Below, one piece after another: positions 41,548-49,143 of a stretch of DNA of 64,000 nucleotides. The translations under genes were made by a program, and so were the position numbers. The DNA lies in contig JAFTGB010000027.1 of NCBI GenBank assembly GCA_017458125.1, positions 33,418 to 97,417 on the forward strand, given 5' to 3'. The notes beneath the pieces are model-generated. The model was not told the origin of the DNA, ran no database searches, and saw only the letters and a program-made list of their open reading frames with translations. Each line of letters begins with the position of its first letter. Position 1 is the stretch's first letter. This DNA comes from Prevotella sp. (lineage in GTDB: Bacteria; Bacteroidota; Bacteroidia; Bacteroidales; Bacteroidaceae).

Positions 41548-42804
41548 TTAGCATTTAGATTCCTTCATTTTTGCTTTCTGCTTCTCATATTCCTCCTGCT
41601 TTCCTTCCAACTCTAACTTTCGGAACAGCTTGTTCCAATAGTAGTTGTTGGCTCGCACCCGTGCCTTGTGCATCTTGCAGATTGTCGTAGCCCGTTGATA
41701 AACGGTATGCGTATCTGCAGCATCATAGTTCTCGCCTTGACACCACGCACAACCACTGGCCACCTCGCAGTCTATACACTCAGGTCTGCTTTGTGTCGTA
41801 CGATCAAGCATCAAGAATGGTCGTAGCTTGTTCTGGTCAATGCCATCACGAATGTTGCCGATAATCCAGGCGGGTTTACTCCTCAGCGAATAGGCCGCAA
41901 AGCGCGTACAAGGATAAAAGTTGCCTGCGGCATCTATTGCCAGCATCTTGCCGGCACCACACCAGTTCTGGTTGTCGCGTACTGGGTCCATTGGCTTGCC
42001 AATATGCTCCATGAAGAACGAGCACACGTAGTATTTATAGTATTCACCATCTATTATAGCATCAGCTAAATCTATTAGTTGGTTTTCAAATAGCTTGTCG
42101 TCCCCTTCATGCCACACATCTTCAAACACGCAGTTGATATTCACCTCATGAATACCGAGACTATAGAGATGGAGCACGCTGTCCTTGATGTACGGAATAT
42201 CAGCAGAGGAGATAGTCACTTTGGTACTTCCGCCAGGGAACTGCTCTAACCAAAGTGGGATGTTCCTCACCACATCGTCGTACGAGCCACGTTCCTCCTC
42301 TGGTTTTGGTACTTCCCCCTGCTCCATTTCCTTGGTCTTCCAAATGCGGTTCAGGTCGTGCTTCTGCTTGGTACCGTCAATGGTGATGCCGATGCTCAAA
42401 TGTGTGTAATTTTTCTTGATGAACCGCTGTACCTTCTCCGTATGATAATTGATACCGTTGGTGGAGAAAGAGAAACGGTAGGAGTCAAACCAATGATGTC
42501 CACGTCGGTACATCTCAGTCTTTAAGTAGTCGCAAATCCTGTCTATAAGTTCTATCTCCAAAAACGGTTCGCCACCAATGAAATCCCAAATAACCGATTG
42601 TTCCCTAAACTCACTTTCGCGCTCCAGTATGTAGTCGATGGCTTCTTTTGCCACCTCCCACGTCATCCGCTCCTTGGTATTCTTTCCCACCAAGTAGCAA
42701 TATTTGCAGGCCAGCTGGCAGTCCTTTGTGACGATGAACGTAATGCTCTTTGCCATTCCGTCCTGCCAGCCACTGGAGTGTTCTTTTACCTTACTGTTTA
42801 CCAT
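41548..42804 (-). CDS. radical SAM/SPASM peptide maturase, CXXX-repeat target family
   Basis: 418 residues. The radical SAM cluster motif is CQLACKYC (Cys29, Cys33, Cys36), followed by the GGEP motif IGGEPFLEIELIDRI and STNGINYH. The C-terminal SPASM region has GAGKMLAIDAAGNFYPCTRF and then ECIDCEVASGCAWCQGENY and TTICKMHK, giving enough Cys for two auxiliary Fe-S clusters. Such enzymes make thioether or other crosslinks in ribosomal peptides. The target is very probably the Cys-rich protein of the preceding gene, whose stop overlaps the ATG here (GCATGGTAA), so translation is coupled. Confidence 0.88.
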   Translation of the reverse strand: MVNSKVKEHSSGWQDGMAKSITFIVTKDCQLACKYCYLVGKNTKERMTWEVAKEAIDYILERESEFREQSVIWDFIGGEPFLEIELIDRICDYLKTEMYRRGHHWFDSYRFSFSTNGINYHTEKVQRFIKKNYTHLSIGITIDGTKQKHDLNRIWKTKEMEQGEVPKPEEERGSYDDVVRNIPLWLEQFPGGSTKVTISSADIPYIKDSVLHLYSLGIHEVNINCVFEDVWHEGDDKLFENQLIDLADAIIDGEYYKYYVCSFFMEHIGKPMDPVRDNQNWCGAGKMLAIDAAGNFYPCTRFAAYSLRSKPAWIIGNIRDGIDQNKLRPFLMLDRTTQSRPECIDCEVASGCAWCQGENYDAADTHTVYQRATTICKMHKARVRANNYYWNKLFRKLELEGKQEEYEKQKAKMKESKC

Positions 42805-44087
42805 GCCGTAATGTTCAATCCTCTACATCTGCCACTGCATGAACCAGTGCATGTTCCGTCGCAGCCACCTGAGCAGCTCACACCACAGCCCGTACCGCAA
42901 CTTCCACTACATCCGTAATAACAACCACCATCGCAGCCACCTGTGCAAGAGGATGAACAACCAGACCCGCATGCTCCTGTGCAACCAGTGGAACAACCAC
43001 TACCACAACTTGTACATGAGCTACCTCCGTTATCACTACCACTGGAGGAACCGGTAACAGGACGAATATTCATTTTTTTATCATAATTATACACATCTTC
43101 TGTGTCGTACCTTGGAGAAGAGCTATTATAATAACATAGATAATATACTTCCTCGGGAAGCCATCCACCTAAAAGGTATTGTATGTCCCCTGTCCAATAG
43201 AAACATGATGACTCTGAATAAGATATTCCTGATTTCAAGTAGCCTGCACATGGCAAGAATATGCTATTCCCGTTTTTTTTACTGGTTGCTTTCAATCCAG
43301 TTACTCCTTTACAAATGAATGTTTCTATTTGACAATTAGCAAATAATTCCTCAAAATCCTTTTTTGACGGCATTTGCCACTTGTTGCCCCATTTTGAACG
43401 AGCTGTATCATATTTTGTGCCACAAATAGATTTACCACTTAAAGATTGTCCCATATTTGTAAAATACATAGTTTTATCACTTCCATATGAAACCCAATAA
43501 TAGAAATCTCCTTTCTCTTCTGGCTTTGTTGCTCCCATATTATATCTTGCCCACTTGACGCTAAGTCCTAAATCAACATACTCATAACCACTAATCGAGC
43601 CAGATGCATCCGAGATGTCAGCCCCATTAGCACTTCCACTTTGATTGTTGTTAGACGAGCTTGTACATGTTTCTTTGCATGTTGAGGAGCAAGTGTCGTT
43701 ACACGTCTTAGAACATTGCCCTTGACATGTTTCAGAACAACTCCCTTCACAACTATCTGAGCACGTGCCTGTACACGAAGAAGAGCAATTATTAGCACAA
43801 GATGAACATGAGTTACTCGTAGAACTATTACTACATGTTGAAGAACAGTCTGAACAATCTCCACCAGCAGAACTATTGGCACAAGCAGTATAACAATTGC
43901 CTTTACAAGAGTCTACACAATTATCGCGACAAGCTGCCTCACACCCATCACAGACATCAGAAGGACAAGCTGTCAATGTCGTCATTATCACCGTTGGAGC
44001 AACTACAAACGTTCCAAGCATAGGAAGTATTTCCTTTGCTGTTTTCTTAAAGAACCGCCTTCGATTCATCAGTTCGTTGTCATTCAT
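42798..44087 (-). CDS. Tat-exported Cys-rich lipoprotein precursor: CXXX arrays around a FISUMP-like domain
   Basis: 429 residues from ATG 44087, chosen because AAAGAGG precedes it and the next residues form a signal peptide; an in-frame GTG at 44210 would add 41 residues. A twin-arginine motif NRRRFFKK (9-11) and a hydrophobic core lead to a lipobox LTAC (Cys41). Next is an array of Cys at every fourth residue (about 41-145, 24 Cys: CRDNCVDSCKGNC, CSETCQGQCSKTC). The middle (about 165-350) is a FISUMP-like fold (YEYVDLGLSVKWARYNMGA, WGNKWQMPSKKDFEEL). A second array (about 360-424, 17 Cys, Gly/Ser-rich) ends the protein. No leader-like core is separate. The next genes give maturation enzymes and TatAC. 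Tat export could carry the folded, modified protein across the membrane. Confidence 0.8.
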   Translation of the reverse strand: MNDNELMNRRRFFKKTAKEILPMLGTFVVAPTVIMTTLTACPSDVCDGCEAACRDNCVDSCKGNCYTACANSSAGGDCSDCSSTCSNSSTSNSCSSCANNCSSSCTGTCSDSCEGSCSETCQGQCSKTCNDTCSSTCKETCTSSSNNNQSGSANGADISDASGSISGYEYVDLGLSVKWARYNMGATKPEEKGDFYYWVSYGSDKTMYFTNMGQSLSGKSICGTKYDTARSKWGNKWQMPSKKDFEELFANCQIETFICKGVTGLKATSKKNGNSIFLPCAGYLKSGISYSESSCFYWTGDIQYLLGGWLPEEVYYLCYYNSSSPRYDTEDVYNYDKKMNIRPVTGSSSGSDNGGSSCTSCGSGCSTGCTGACGSGCSSSCTGGCDGGCYYGCSGSCGTGCGVSCSGGCDGTCTGSCSGRCRGLNITAW

Positions 44088-44216
44088 AACCTCTTTTGCT
44101 TTATAATTAGTACTAATCAAGAATGTAGGAGTCTGTGCCATGCACACATCCGTTTGAATTACATCATCATTCATAGCAAAAGGCATGGGCATAAAGAATG
44201 GCGTGGCCACTCTTAT

Positions 44217-44247
44217 GCACTTGACCTAAGGGGCAGACCTAGGAAAT
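44217..44247. repeat. inverted partial third copy of the 70-bp leader repeat
   Basis: GCACTTGAC (44217-44225) and AGACCTAGGAAAT (44235-44247) are the reverse complement of segments of the 70-bp repeat at 44377-44403. In the transcript the two would pair (13 + 9 bp), closing a loop of about 130 nt that includes a hairpin CACGCC-AAA-GGCGTG (44282-44296). Confidence 0.75.
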
Positions 44248-44374
44248 TTGGAACCCCTCCATACATTTATAAGAATGCTTCCACGCCAAAGGCGTGAGCA
44301 TAGCTAATGCTTGTACGGAAGGAATGCCTTTCCTCGGCTTTCCCTTGCTTTCTTAAATCGAACTATTCCAAAAC

Positions 44375-44457
44375 AGATTTCCTAGGTCTTTTCAGTCAAG
44401 TGCGAAATAATAAGCTAATGCATCTGTGACTCGGGATTTCTCCCCCAAGCCGTTGCA
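44375..44457. repeat. 70-bp direct repeat, copy 1 (in the transcribed leader)
   Basis: Bases 44375-44444 are identical to 44536-44605; similarity continues to 44457 (CCGTTGCA). On the coding strand it contains GGGA-GAAA-TCCC, a 4-bp stem with a GNRA tetraloop. The promoter -7 box starts right at its edge, so copy 1 lies in the RNA leader. Confidence 0.9.
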
Positions 44458-44486
44458 AAGATAAAAAAAGAAATTGGAACGGCAAA
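44456..44486 (-). promoter_or_regulatory. promoter of the CXXX-Tat operon
   Basis: Minus strand TATCTTTG (plus 44456-44463) and TTTG (plus 44483-44486) with a 19-nt spacer. It implies a leader of about 360 nt before ATG 44087, mostly made of repeats. Confidence 0.65.
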
Positions 44487-44535
44487 ATTATTCAGAAGGA
44501 AATTGCAATAAATATAAGAATAATTGTTATCTTAT

Positions 44536-44618
44536 AGATTTCCTAGGTCTTTTCAGTCAAGTGCGAAATAATAAGCTAATGCATCTGTGACTCGGGATTT
44601 CTCCCATAAACCGTTGCA
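44536..44618. repeat. 70-bp direct repeat, copy 2
   Basis: Identical to copy 1 over 70 bp, 161 bp away, upstream of the promoter. Its edge reads CCGTTGCACTGATAG rather than the CAAAGATA of copy 1, so the promoter box is not preserved. The remaining gap to 44753 shows only AT-rich sequence and a short palindrome. Confidence 0.9.
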
Positions 44619-44752
44619 CTGATAGTGAAAATTCAGTAAAGTAATGCATTTGAAGGAAGAAAATTGCAAAAAAAACATGAATTTAACAAAATCAAGAACA
44701 AAAGATATTAAATTTGCACTTGAAATATAGCAAGATTTTGGGGCAAATCTTG

Positions 44753-45157
44753 CTATATTTGTTTGATGATGTCACATAGCTTGATGATTTCCATTCTTGG
44801 AAATTCCAGATTTTTCAATACATCATAATGGTGGTCATCAGTGACTATGTATTTGCCATTGCCAGCAACAGCACAATCAACAAACTTGTCATCATCGGGG
44901 TCTGCTGCTATAACTTTAAAACGATAAAAAGGTGTAACGAATATAGTATAAGGGTTGTTGATAATCACATCTAATGCTAATCTGGCAAAATTATGGCTGG
45001 ACTTGCGTTCAAGAATTTCTTCGTATTCTTCCAAAATCTCGTTTGACACGCACAGCTGGTTACGTCCATCCAAAAATGAAAGCCACAAATCATGATAACG
45101 GCTACGACGTGAAATGCACTGGATGAGGCTGTTGGTGTCAATTACAGAGCGGGCTAT
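44753..45157 (-). pseudogene. PIN-domain toxin gene without a normal start codon
   Basis: The frame codes for a COG1569-type PIN toxin: VIDTNSLIQCISRRSRYHDLWLSF, NQLCVSNEILEEYEEIL, and ADPDDDKFVDCAVAGNGKYIVTDDHHYDVLK, with the usual acidic residues. The first catalytic Asp (VIDTN) is coded at about 45140-45145, but no ATG, GTG, TTG or CTG precedes it in frame; the frame opens at ATA (45155-45157), 2 nt after the antitoxin stop. An ATG at 45170 is in another frame and hits a stop soon. Either a rare start is used or a start loss or frameshift inactivated it. A later TTG at 45088 would remove VIDTN. Confidence 0.65.
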
Positions 45158-45159
45158 AG

Positions 45160-45375
45160 TTAACGAGCATGTAAATCTTCGTGTGCTATTCTATCCAAAG
45201 CGTCCTGATTTAGGATACCCTCGTCCCATAAGCGGTCTGACTCAGCGTCAAGCTGCTTCTGAAAATAGCGTGTCAGCACCATTTGAATCTCTTTAGCATA
45301 GTCCTCGCTATTGTTAAATGAGAAGAGTTTCAAAAGATGAATCTGCGTAGGGTTTAAGTTTGCTGCCTGTATCAT
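45160..45375 (-). CDS. antitoxin partner of the PIN toxin
   Basis: 71 residues from ATG 45375 (an upstream TTG adds 4). NLNPTQIHLLKLFSFNNSEDYAKEIQMVLTRYFQKQLDAESDRLWDEGILNQDALDRIAHEDLHAR: a small helical protein typical of antitoxins placed before COG1569 PIN genes in Bacteroidota; the C-terminal half is the likely toxin-binding part. Its stop lies 2 nt before the first codon of the toxin frame. A 13-nt palindrome at 45438-45450 upstream may be its operator. Confidence 0.75.
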   Translation of the reverse strand: MIQAANLNPTQIHLLKLFSFNNSEDYAKEIQMVLTRYFQKQLDAESDRLWDEGILNQDALDRIAHEDLHAR

Positions 45376-45437
45376 CGTCTGTTTCAAATTATGTTTGTAT
45401 CAGCTTGTCTATTGTTCGATAGCTATTTGATGTGTAC

Positions 45438-45473
45438 TGAGCCATGCTCATATAAAGAGCGATGGCAAAATTA
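45438..45473 (-). promoter_or_regulatory. possible promoter and operator of the PIN module
   Basis: Minus strand -7 box TAATTTTG (plus 45466-45473), weak -33; TGAGC-CAT-GCTCA palindrome at 45438-45450 between promoter and gene. Confidence 0.4.
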
Positions 45474-45555
45474 CGAAAAAAAACGGAATAGCGAAATTTT
45501 TTTGCTGTTTATTTTTCATGTTCCACAAAAGTAAAAATCTATCATGCCCTTTCGC

Positions 45556-45731
45556 TCAAGCAGAAAACATCAGCGGTTCGATTGGATTTTATCAGCGGCG
45601 GTGGTAAAAAGCATCAGCGACGGTGGCGAATTTGATGCCCCGCGGTTCCAAATTTGATTGGCCGATTTACCAAAACGGGTGATACTTTTTGGTGCCGCGG
45701 GGCATAAAATTCGGTGCCGTCAGGCATAAAA
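45556..45731. repeat. 22-bp-period tandem array B
   Basis: Eight 22-bp units (starts 45556, 45578, 45600, 45622, 45644, 45666, 45688, 45710). Units 45600-45731 follow the same order and orientation as units 6216-6347 of array A with about 80% identity, including the switch from GGTGG-type to TTT..GCATAAAA-type units. The rest of the gap 45376-45852 contains no gene. Confidence 0.85.
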
Positions 45732-45786
45732 TTTTAAACCACTGATTATCAATGTATTTCGCGCCGACGTCTCTGTGCCTAAAAAA

Positions 45787-45828
45787 GCATGTGTTCCAGT
45801 ACCGGGCAGGGGGTACTGGAACACATGC
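45787..45828 (-). terminator. intrinsic terminator of the DUF975 gene
   Basis: 17-bp perfect stem GCATGTGTTCCAGTACC (45787-45803) with 45812-45828, 8-nt loop, followed on the minus strand by six T (plus 45781-45786 AAAAAA). Confidence 0.85.
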
Positions 45829-45852
45829 TCGTGAGTGTCCGTGTCGGCGAAC

Positions 45853-46479
45853 TTAGCGGTTTGTCAAAACCCCGTCCTGTTCGGCCTTCAGGTCTTCGTA
45901 GTAGTGTGAAAGGGTTGTCTCGAAGTATGGCTGCAGGAAAATGAAGCCGAGACCCAGCGTAAGGCAGCACAGAATAAACCAGCCTATGAAACTCAGCATC
46001 AGCCAGAAAAGCTCCATCTTGTGACCTTTCATCATCTCGGCGCTCTTCTGCATGGCATCGGCGGCACTTATCTGCTTGTCGTCCTTCAGGATGTACTCTG
46101 TCTGTGAGAACATCATCGTAAGGATGATGCCCGGGACAATGAGCAGCAGGAAGCCGATGACGATGCAGACACTGACCATGAAACCGGCCAGGAAGATGCG
46201 GACGAAGTCCTTGTAGCCGTCGAACAGGCGTTCGTAGGCTATATCCTCATTGCGGATGAGATTGAGGAAGTATGCGGTGATGCCCCATCCCAAGGGCAGG
46301 CACAGCAAGAACCAGAAACCGGAAATGCCGAAGCCCGTTATGCCGTCGAAGAAGGTTGATGCGCCTTGACCGACGAAGCCGGTTAGCAGCGAAACGATGA
46401 CGGTGGCAATGACACCTTTAGACCACTTGCCCTCCAGTGAGGCCAGCGCACGGTTCTTGTAGGTTTGGTTTGTTCCCAT
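45853..46479 (-). CDS. DUF975 family membrane protein
   Basis: 208 residues, about five spans. SLEGKWSKGVIATVIVSLLTGFVG, a middle FLLLIVPGIILTMMFSQTEYILKDDKQISAADAMQKSAEMMKGHKMELFWLMLSFIGW and FIFLQPYFETTLSHYYEDL are typical of DUF975. The KSAEMMKGHK segment is conserved in the family. Function unknown; it stands alone between ilvE and a strong terminator. Confidence 0.9.
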   Translation of the reverse strand: MGTNQTYKNRALASLEGKWSKGVIATVIVSLLTGFVGQGASTFFDGITGFGISGFWFLLCLPLGWGITAYFLNLIRNEDIAYERLFDGYKDFVRIFLAGFMVSVCIVIGFLLLIVPGIILTMMFSQTEYILKDDKQISAADAMQKSAEMMKGHKMELFWLMLSFIGWFILCCLTLGLGFIFLQPYFETTLSHYYEDLKAEQDGVLTNR

Positions 46480-46518
46480 AAAGCGATGTGTTTATAGTGT
46501 TAATGGAACGGTTTCTTT

Positions 46519-47535
46519 TTACTCGATGACAACGGTCGTCCAGCCGTGCTTGTCTTCTGTCTCGCCGTACTGGATGGCGCGCAGGGTGTCGTAAAGCTTC
46601 TTGCTGACGGGACCGGGCTTGTCGCCGAAGGAGTAGCGCTTGCCGGTGTCCATGTCGTCGATGTAGCTGATGGGGCTGATGACGGCTGCCGTACCGCAGG
46701 CTCCGGCCTCCTCGAAGGTGTCGAGCTCTTCCTCGGGAATGGGACGGCGCTCCACCTTCATGCCTAAGTCTTCGGCCACCTGCATGAGGCTCTTGTTGGT
46801 GATGGAGGGCAGAATGGAGGTCGACTTCGGCGTGATGTAGGTGTTGTCCTTGATGCCGAAGAAGTTGGCGGCACCGCACTCGTCCATGTACTTCTTCTCC
46901 TTGGCGTCGAGGTAGAACTCGCAGGCGTAGCCCTTCTCGTGAGCCAGGTTGTTGGCAAAGAGCGATGCGGCGTAGTTGCCGCCCACCTTGTACTTACCGG
47001 TGCCGAGAGGTGCCGAGCGGTCGTAGTCGCGGATGATGACGTAGGGGTTGGCGGCGAAGCCTCCCTTGAAGTAGGGACCTACGGGTGTGACGAAGATAAG
47101 GAAGCAGTATTCCTTAGCGGGGTGTACGCCCACCTGTGCGCTGGTGCCGATGAGCAGCGGACGGATGTAGAGCGTGGCGCCGCTTTCGTAGGTGGGTATC
47201 CACTCCTGGTTGAGGCGTACCACCTTCTTCACCATCTCGGTGAACAGCTCGGTAGACACTTCGGGCATCAGAATGCCGCGGCATGTGGACTGCAGGCGGG
47301 CGGCATTCTCGTCGACACGGAAGATGCGCACCTTGCCGTCCTTGCAGCGGTAGGCCTTCAGCCCCTCAAAGGCTTCCTGACCGTAGTGCAGGCAGGTGGC
47401 TGCCATGTGCAGGTTCAGATACTCGTCGGAGCAGACTTCAATCTCGCCCCACTTGCCGTCACGATAGTAACAGCGTACGTTGTAGTCGGTTTTCATGTAA
47501 CCGAACGACAGGTTTCCCCAGTCTAAGTTCTTCAT
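46519..47535 (-). CDS. ilvE: branched-chain amino acid aminotransferase
   Basis: 338 residues, fold-type IV PLP enzyme. It transfers the amino group between glutamate and the keto acids of Leu, Ile and Val. Seen: YGQEAFEGLKAYRCKDGKVRIFRVDENAARLQ, the PLP Lys in KVGGNYAASLFANNLAHEKGY (Lys in GTGKYKVGGNYA), the cofactor loop EECGAAN-like DECGAANFFGIKDNTYITPKSTSILPSITNKSLMQ and EEAGACGTAAVISPI near the C-terminus. It has its own promoter at 47577-47608. Confidence 0.95.
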   Translation of the reverse strand: MKNLDWGNLSFGYMKTDYNVRCYYRDGKWGEIEVCSDEYLNLHMAATCLHYGQEAFEGLKAYRCKDGKVRIFRVDENAARLQSTCRGILMPEVSTELFTEMVKKVVRLNQEWIPTYESGATLYIRPLLIGTSAQVGVHPAKEYCFLIFVTPVGPYFKGGFAANPYVIIRDYDRSAPLGTGKYKVGGNYAASLFANNLAHEKGYACEFYLDAKEKKYMDECGAANFFGIKDNTYITPKSTSILPSITNKSLMQVAEDLGMKVERRPIPEEELDTFEEAGACGTAAVISPISYIDDMDTGKRYSFGDKPGPVSKKLYDTLRAIQYGETEDKHGWTTVVIE

Positions 47536-47576
47536 AATGCTTATGTTTTATGTTGTCTTTTCTTTCAATTTGGGCA

Positions 47577-47608
47577 CAAAAGTACATAAAATATGGCATT
47601 TGTGCAAG
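47577..47608 (-). promoter_or_regulatory. promoter of ilvE
   Basis: Minus strand TACTTTTG (plus 47577-47584), CTTG (plus 47605-47608), 20-nt spacer; 42 nt before the ATG. Confidence 0.6.
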
Positions 47609-47665
47609 ATTACGAGTCAAAAAGATGACAAACAGTCGTAATTTTCAGTTACAAATGCAGGTAGG

Positions 47666-47893
47666 TCAGTCTTCGCCAGTCTGAATCTTTTGAAGCTCCT
47701 CTTCGGTCTTGGTCAGCTTGTCCTTGCAGAAACGAATCAGTCGCTTAGCATTCTTCAGCTGCATGGCGAGTTCGTCTATGTCGTACTTGTTGGCCTCCAT
47801 ATTGCGGACAATGGTTTCCAGCTGGGCCAGGGCTTCTTCGTATTTCTCGGGGTTTTGGCCGGTGTGTGCGGTGTGAATGGTGTTGTCGTTCAT
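47666..47893 (-). CDS. xseB: exodeoxyribonuclease VII small subunit
   Basis: 75 residues, all helical: YEEALAQLETIVRNMEANKYDIDELAMQLKNAKRLIRFCKDKLTKTEEELQKI, the complete XseB pattern. It binds XseA, which degrades single-stranded DNA from both ends. Its ATG overlaps the xseA stop by 4 nt. Confidence 0.94.
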   Translation of the reverse strand: MNDNTIHTAHTGQNPEKYEEALAQLETIVRNMEANKYDIDELAMQLKNAKRLIRFCKDKLTKTEEELQKIQTGED

Positions 47894-49143
47894 TTGACGA
47901 TGGATTTAAATGTACCTTTCTCTACTCGGGTCTCTATGATGTCGCCGGCAGCCAGCAGGGCCGGGTCGTGCACGGCACGTCCGTCCTTGAGCGTGATGCT
48001 GTAGCCGCGGGCAAGCAGCAGCTGGGGGTCGAAGCCCTGCAGTTGCAGGGCGATGCGCTCCAGACGGTGCTTGTGGTCGGTCAGCCGTCGCTCTATGGCT
48101 ACGGGCATCCGGCTCTCCAGCATCTCGATGCGGTGGCGGCTGTCGCTGACGGTACGCATGGCGAGGGTGGGGATGAGCGTGGAAAGCTGGCTGATGCGCT
48201 GTTGCTGGGAGGCTATGCGGCTGGTGATGTAGTGGGTGACGGCAGTCTCGGCCTGTTCCAGCCGGTCCAGTACGCCAAGCAGGTTGTCGATGAGCAGGGC
48301 AGCGGCTGCCGTGGGTGTTTTTACGCGGGTGTTCGATACCATGTCGAGAATACTTTCGTCGCGTTCGTGGCCGATGCCGGTGATGATGGGCAGTGGAAAC
48401 TGGGCCACGTTCTCGGCCAGCGCTAAGGTGTCGAAACCGCTGAGGTCGGCAGTGGCGCCGCCGCCACGGATGATGACCACGACGTCGAAAGCTGAAGCCC
48501 CCCCTACGGTCCCCGAGGGGGCATTATATATCTGGTTGAGGGCACTGATGATGCTGCGCTCTACCTGTTCGCCCTGCATGATGGCGGGGAAAAGAGTCGT
48601 CGTGAAGCGGAAGCCGTAGGCGTTGTCCTCTAACTGGCGGCAGAAGTCGCCGTAGCCGGCGGCCGTCGGGGCGCTGATGACGGCTATGCGCTGGGCAAAG
48701 AGCGGGATGCGCAGTTCGCGCTGCAGGTCGAAGATGCCTTCCTCCTTGAGCTGGCGGATAATCTCCTGTCGGCGGCGCGCCATGTCGCCTAACGTGTAGG
48801 CCGGGTCGATGTCGGTGACTATCCACGAGAAGCCGTACGCCTCGTGATACTGGGCGTAGACGCGCAGCAGCACCTTCAGTCCAGCCCGCAGCGGCTGGCC
48901 GGTGGCGCGCTCGAAGTGGGGGCGCACCATCATCCACGTCTGCCGCCAGCACTTGGCCGAGGCACGAGCAACGGGTGTGTTGGAGTGCTCGTCTTTCTCG
49001 ATGAGCTCCATGTAGCAGTGGCCGCCGTGCTCACGGCATTCGGACAGCTCTGCCTCCACCCAGTATTCGTCGGGCAGGGCGGTCTCAATGGCCTCGCGCA
49101 CCATGAGGTTCAGTTGGCGGAGCGTGAGTCTACTGTCCTTCAT
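47890..49143 (-). CDS. xseA: exodeoxyribonuclease VII large subunit
   Basis: 417 residues from ATG 49143, which lies inside the subtilase C-terminus (14-nt overlap). N-terminal OB domain (to about 105), then the catalytic domain with IAVISAPTAAGYGDFCRQL, VVIIRGGGATADLSGFDTLALAENVAQFPLPIITGIGHERDESILDMVSNTRVKTPTAAAALLI, and the C-terminal coiled coil and GYSITLKDGRAV. An in-frame palindrome (48497-48522) adds APSGTVGGASAF in the core just before the conserved RGGG segment. Family function is as given for xseB. Confidence 0.94.
   Translation of the reverse strand: MKDSRLTLRQLNLMVREAIETALPDEYWVEAELSECREHGGHCYMELIEKDEHSNTPVARASAKCWRQTWMMVRPHFERATGQPLRAGLKVLLRVYAQYHEAYGFSWIVTDIDPAYTLGDMARRRQEIIRQLKEEGIFDLQRELRIPLFAQRIAVISAPTAAGYGDFCRQLEDNAYGFRFTTTLFPAIMQGEQVERSIISALNQIYNAPSGTVGGASAFDVVVIIRGGGATADLSGFDTLALAENVAQFPLPIITGIGHERDESILDMVSNTRVKTPTAAAALLIDNLLGVLDRLEQAETAVTHYITSRIASQQQRISQLSTLIPTLAMRTVSDSRHRIEMLESRMPVAIERRLTDHKHRLERIALQLQGFDPQLLLARGYSITLKDGRAVHDPALLAAGDIIETRVEKGTFKSIVK
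48497..48522. repeat. GC-rich palindrome inside xseA
   Basis: GCCCCC...GGGGGC arms around TACGGTCCCCGAG, translated in frame as APSGTVGGAS. It has the look of the dispersed in-frame palindromes in rsmF. Confidence 0.6.

Noticed and set aside
42798-44087. Diversity-generating retroelement target
   Set aside because: FISUMP-type folds occur among such targets, but no reverse transcriptase, template repeat or accessory gene is present nearby, and no variable/template pair was seen.
44213-44618. Insertion sequence
   Set aside because: The repeats flank no transposase frame; only short direct and inverted copies remain. A MITE-like relic is possible but no target duplication was found.
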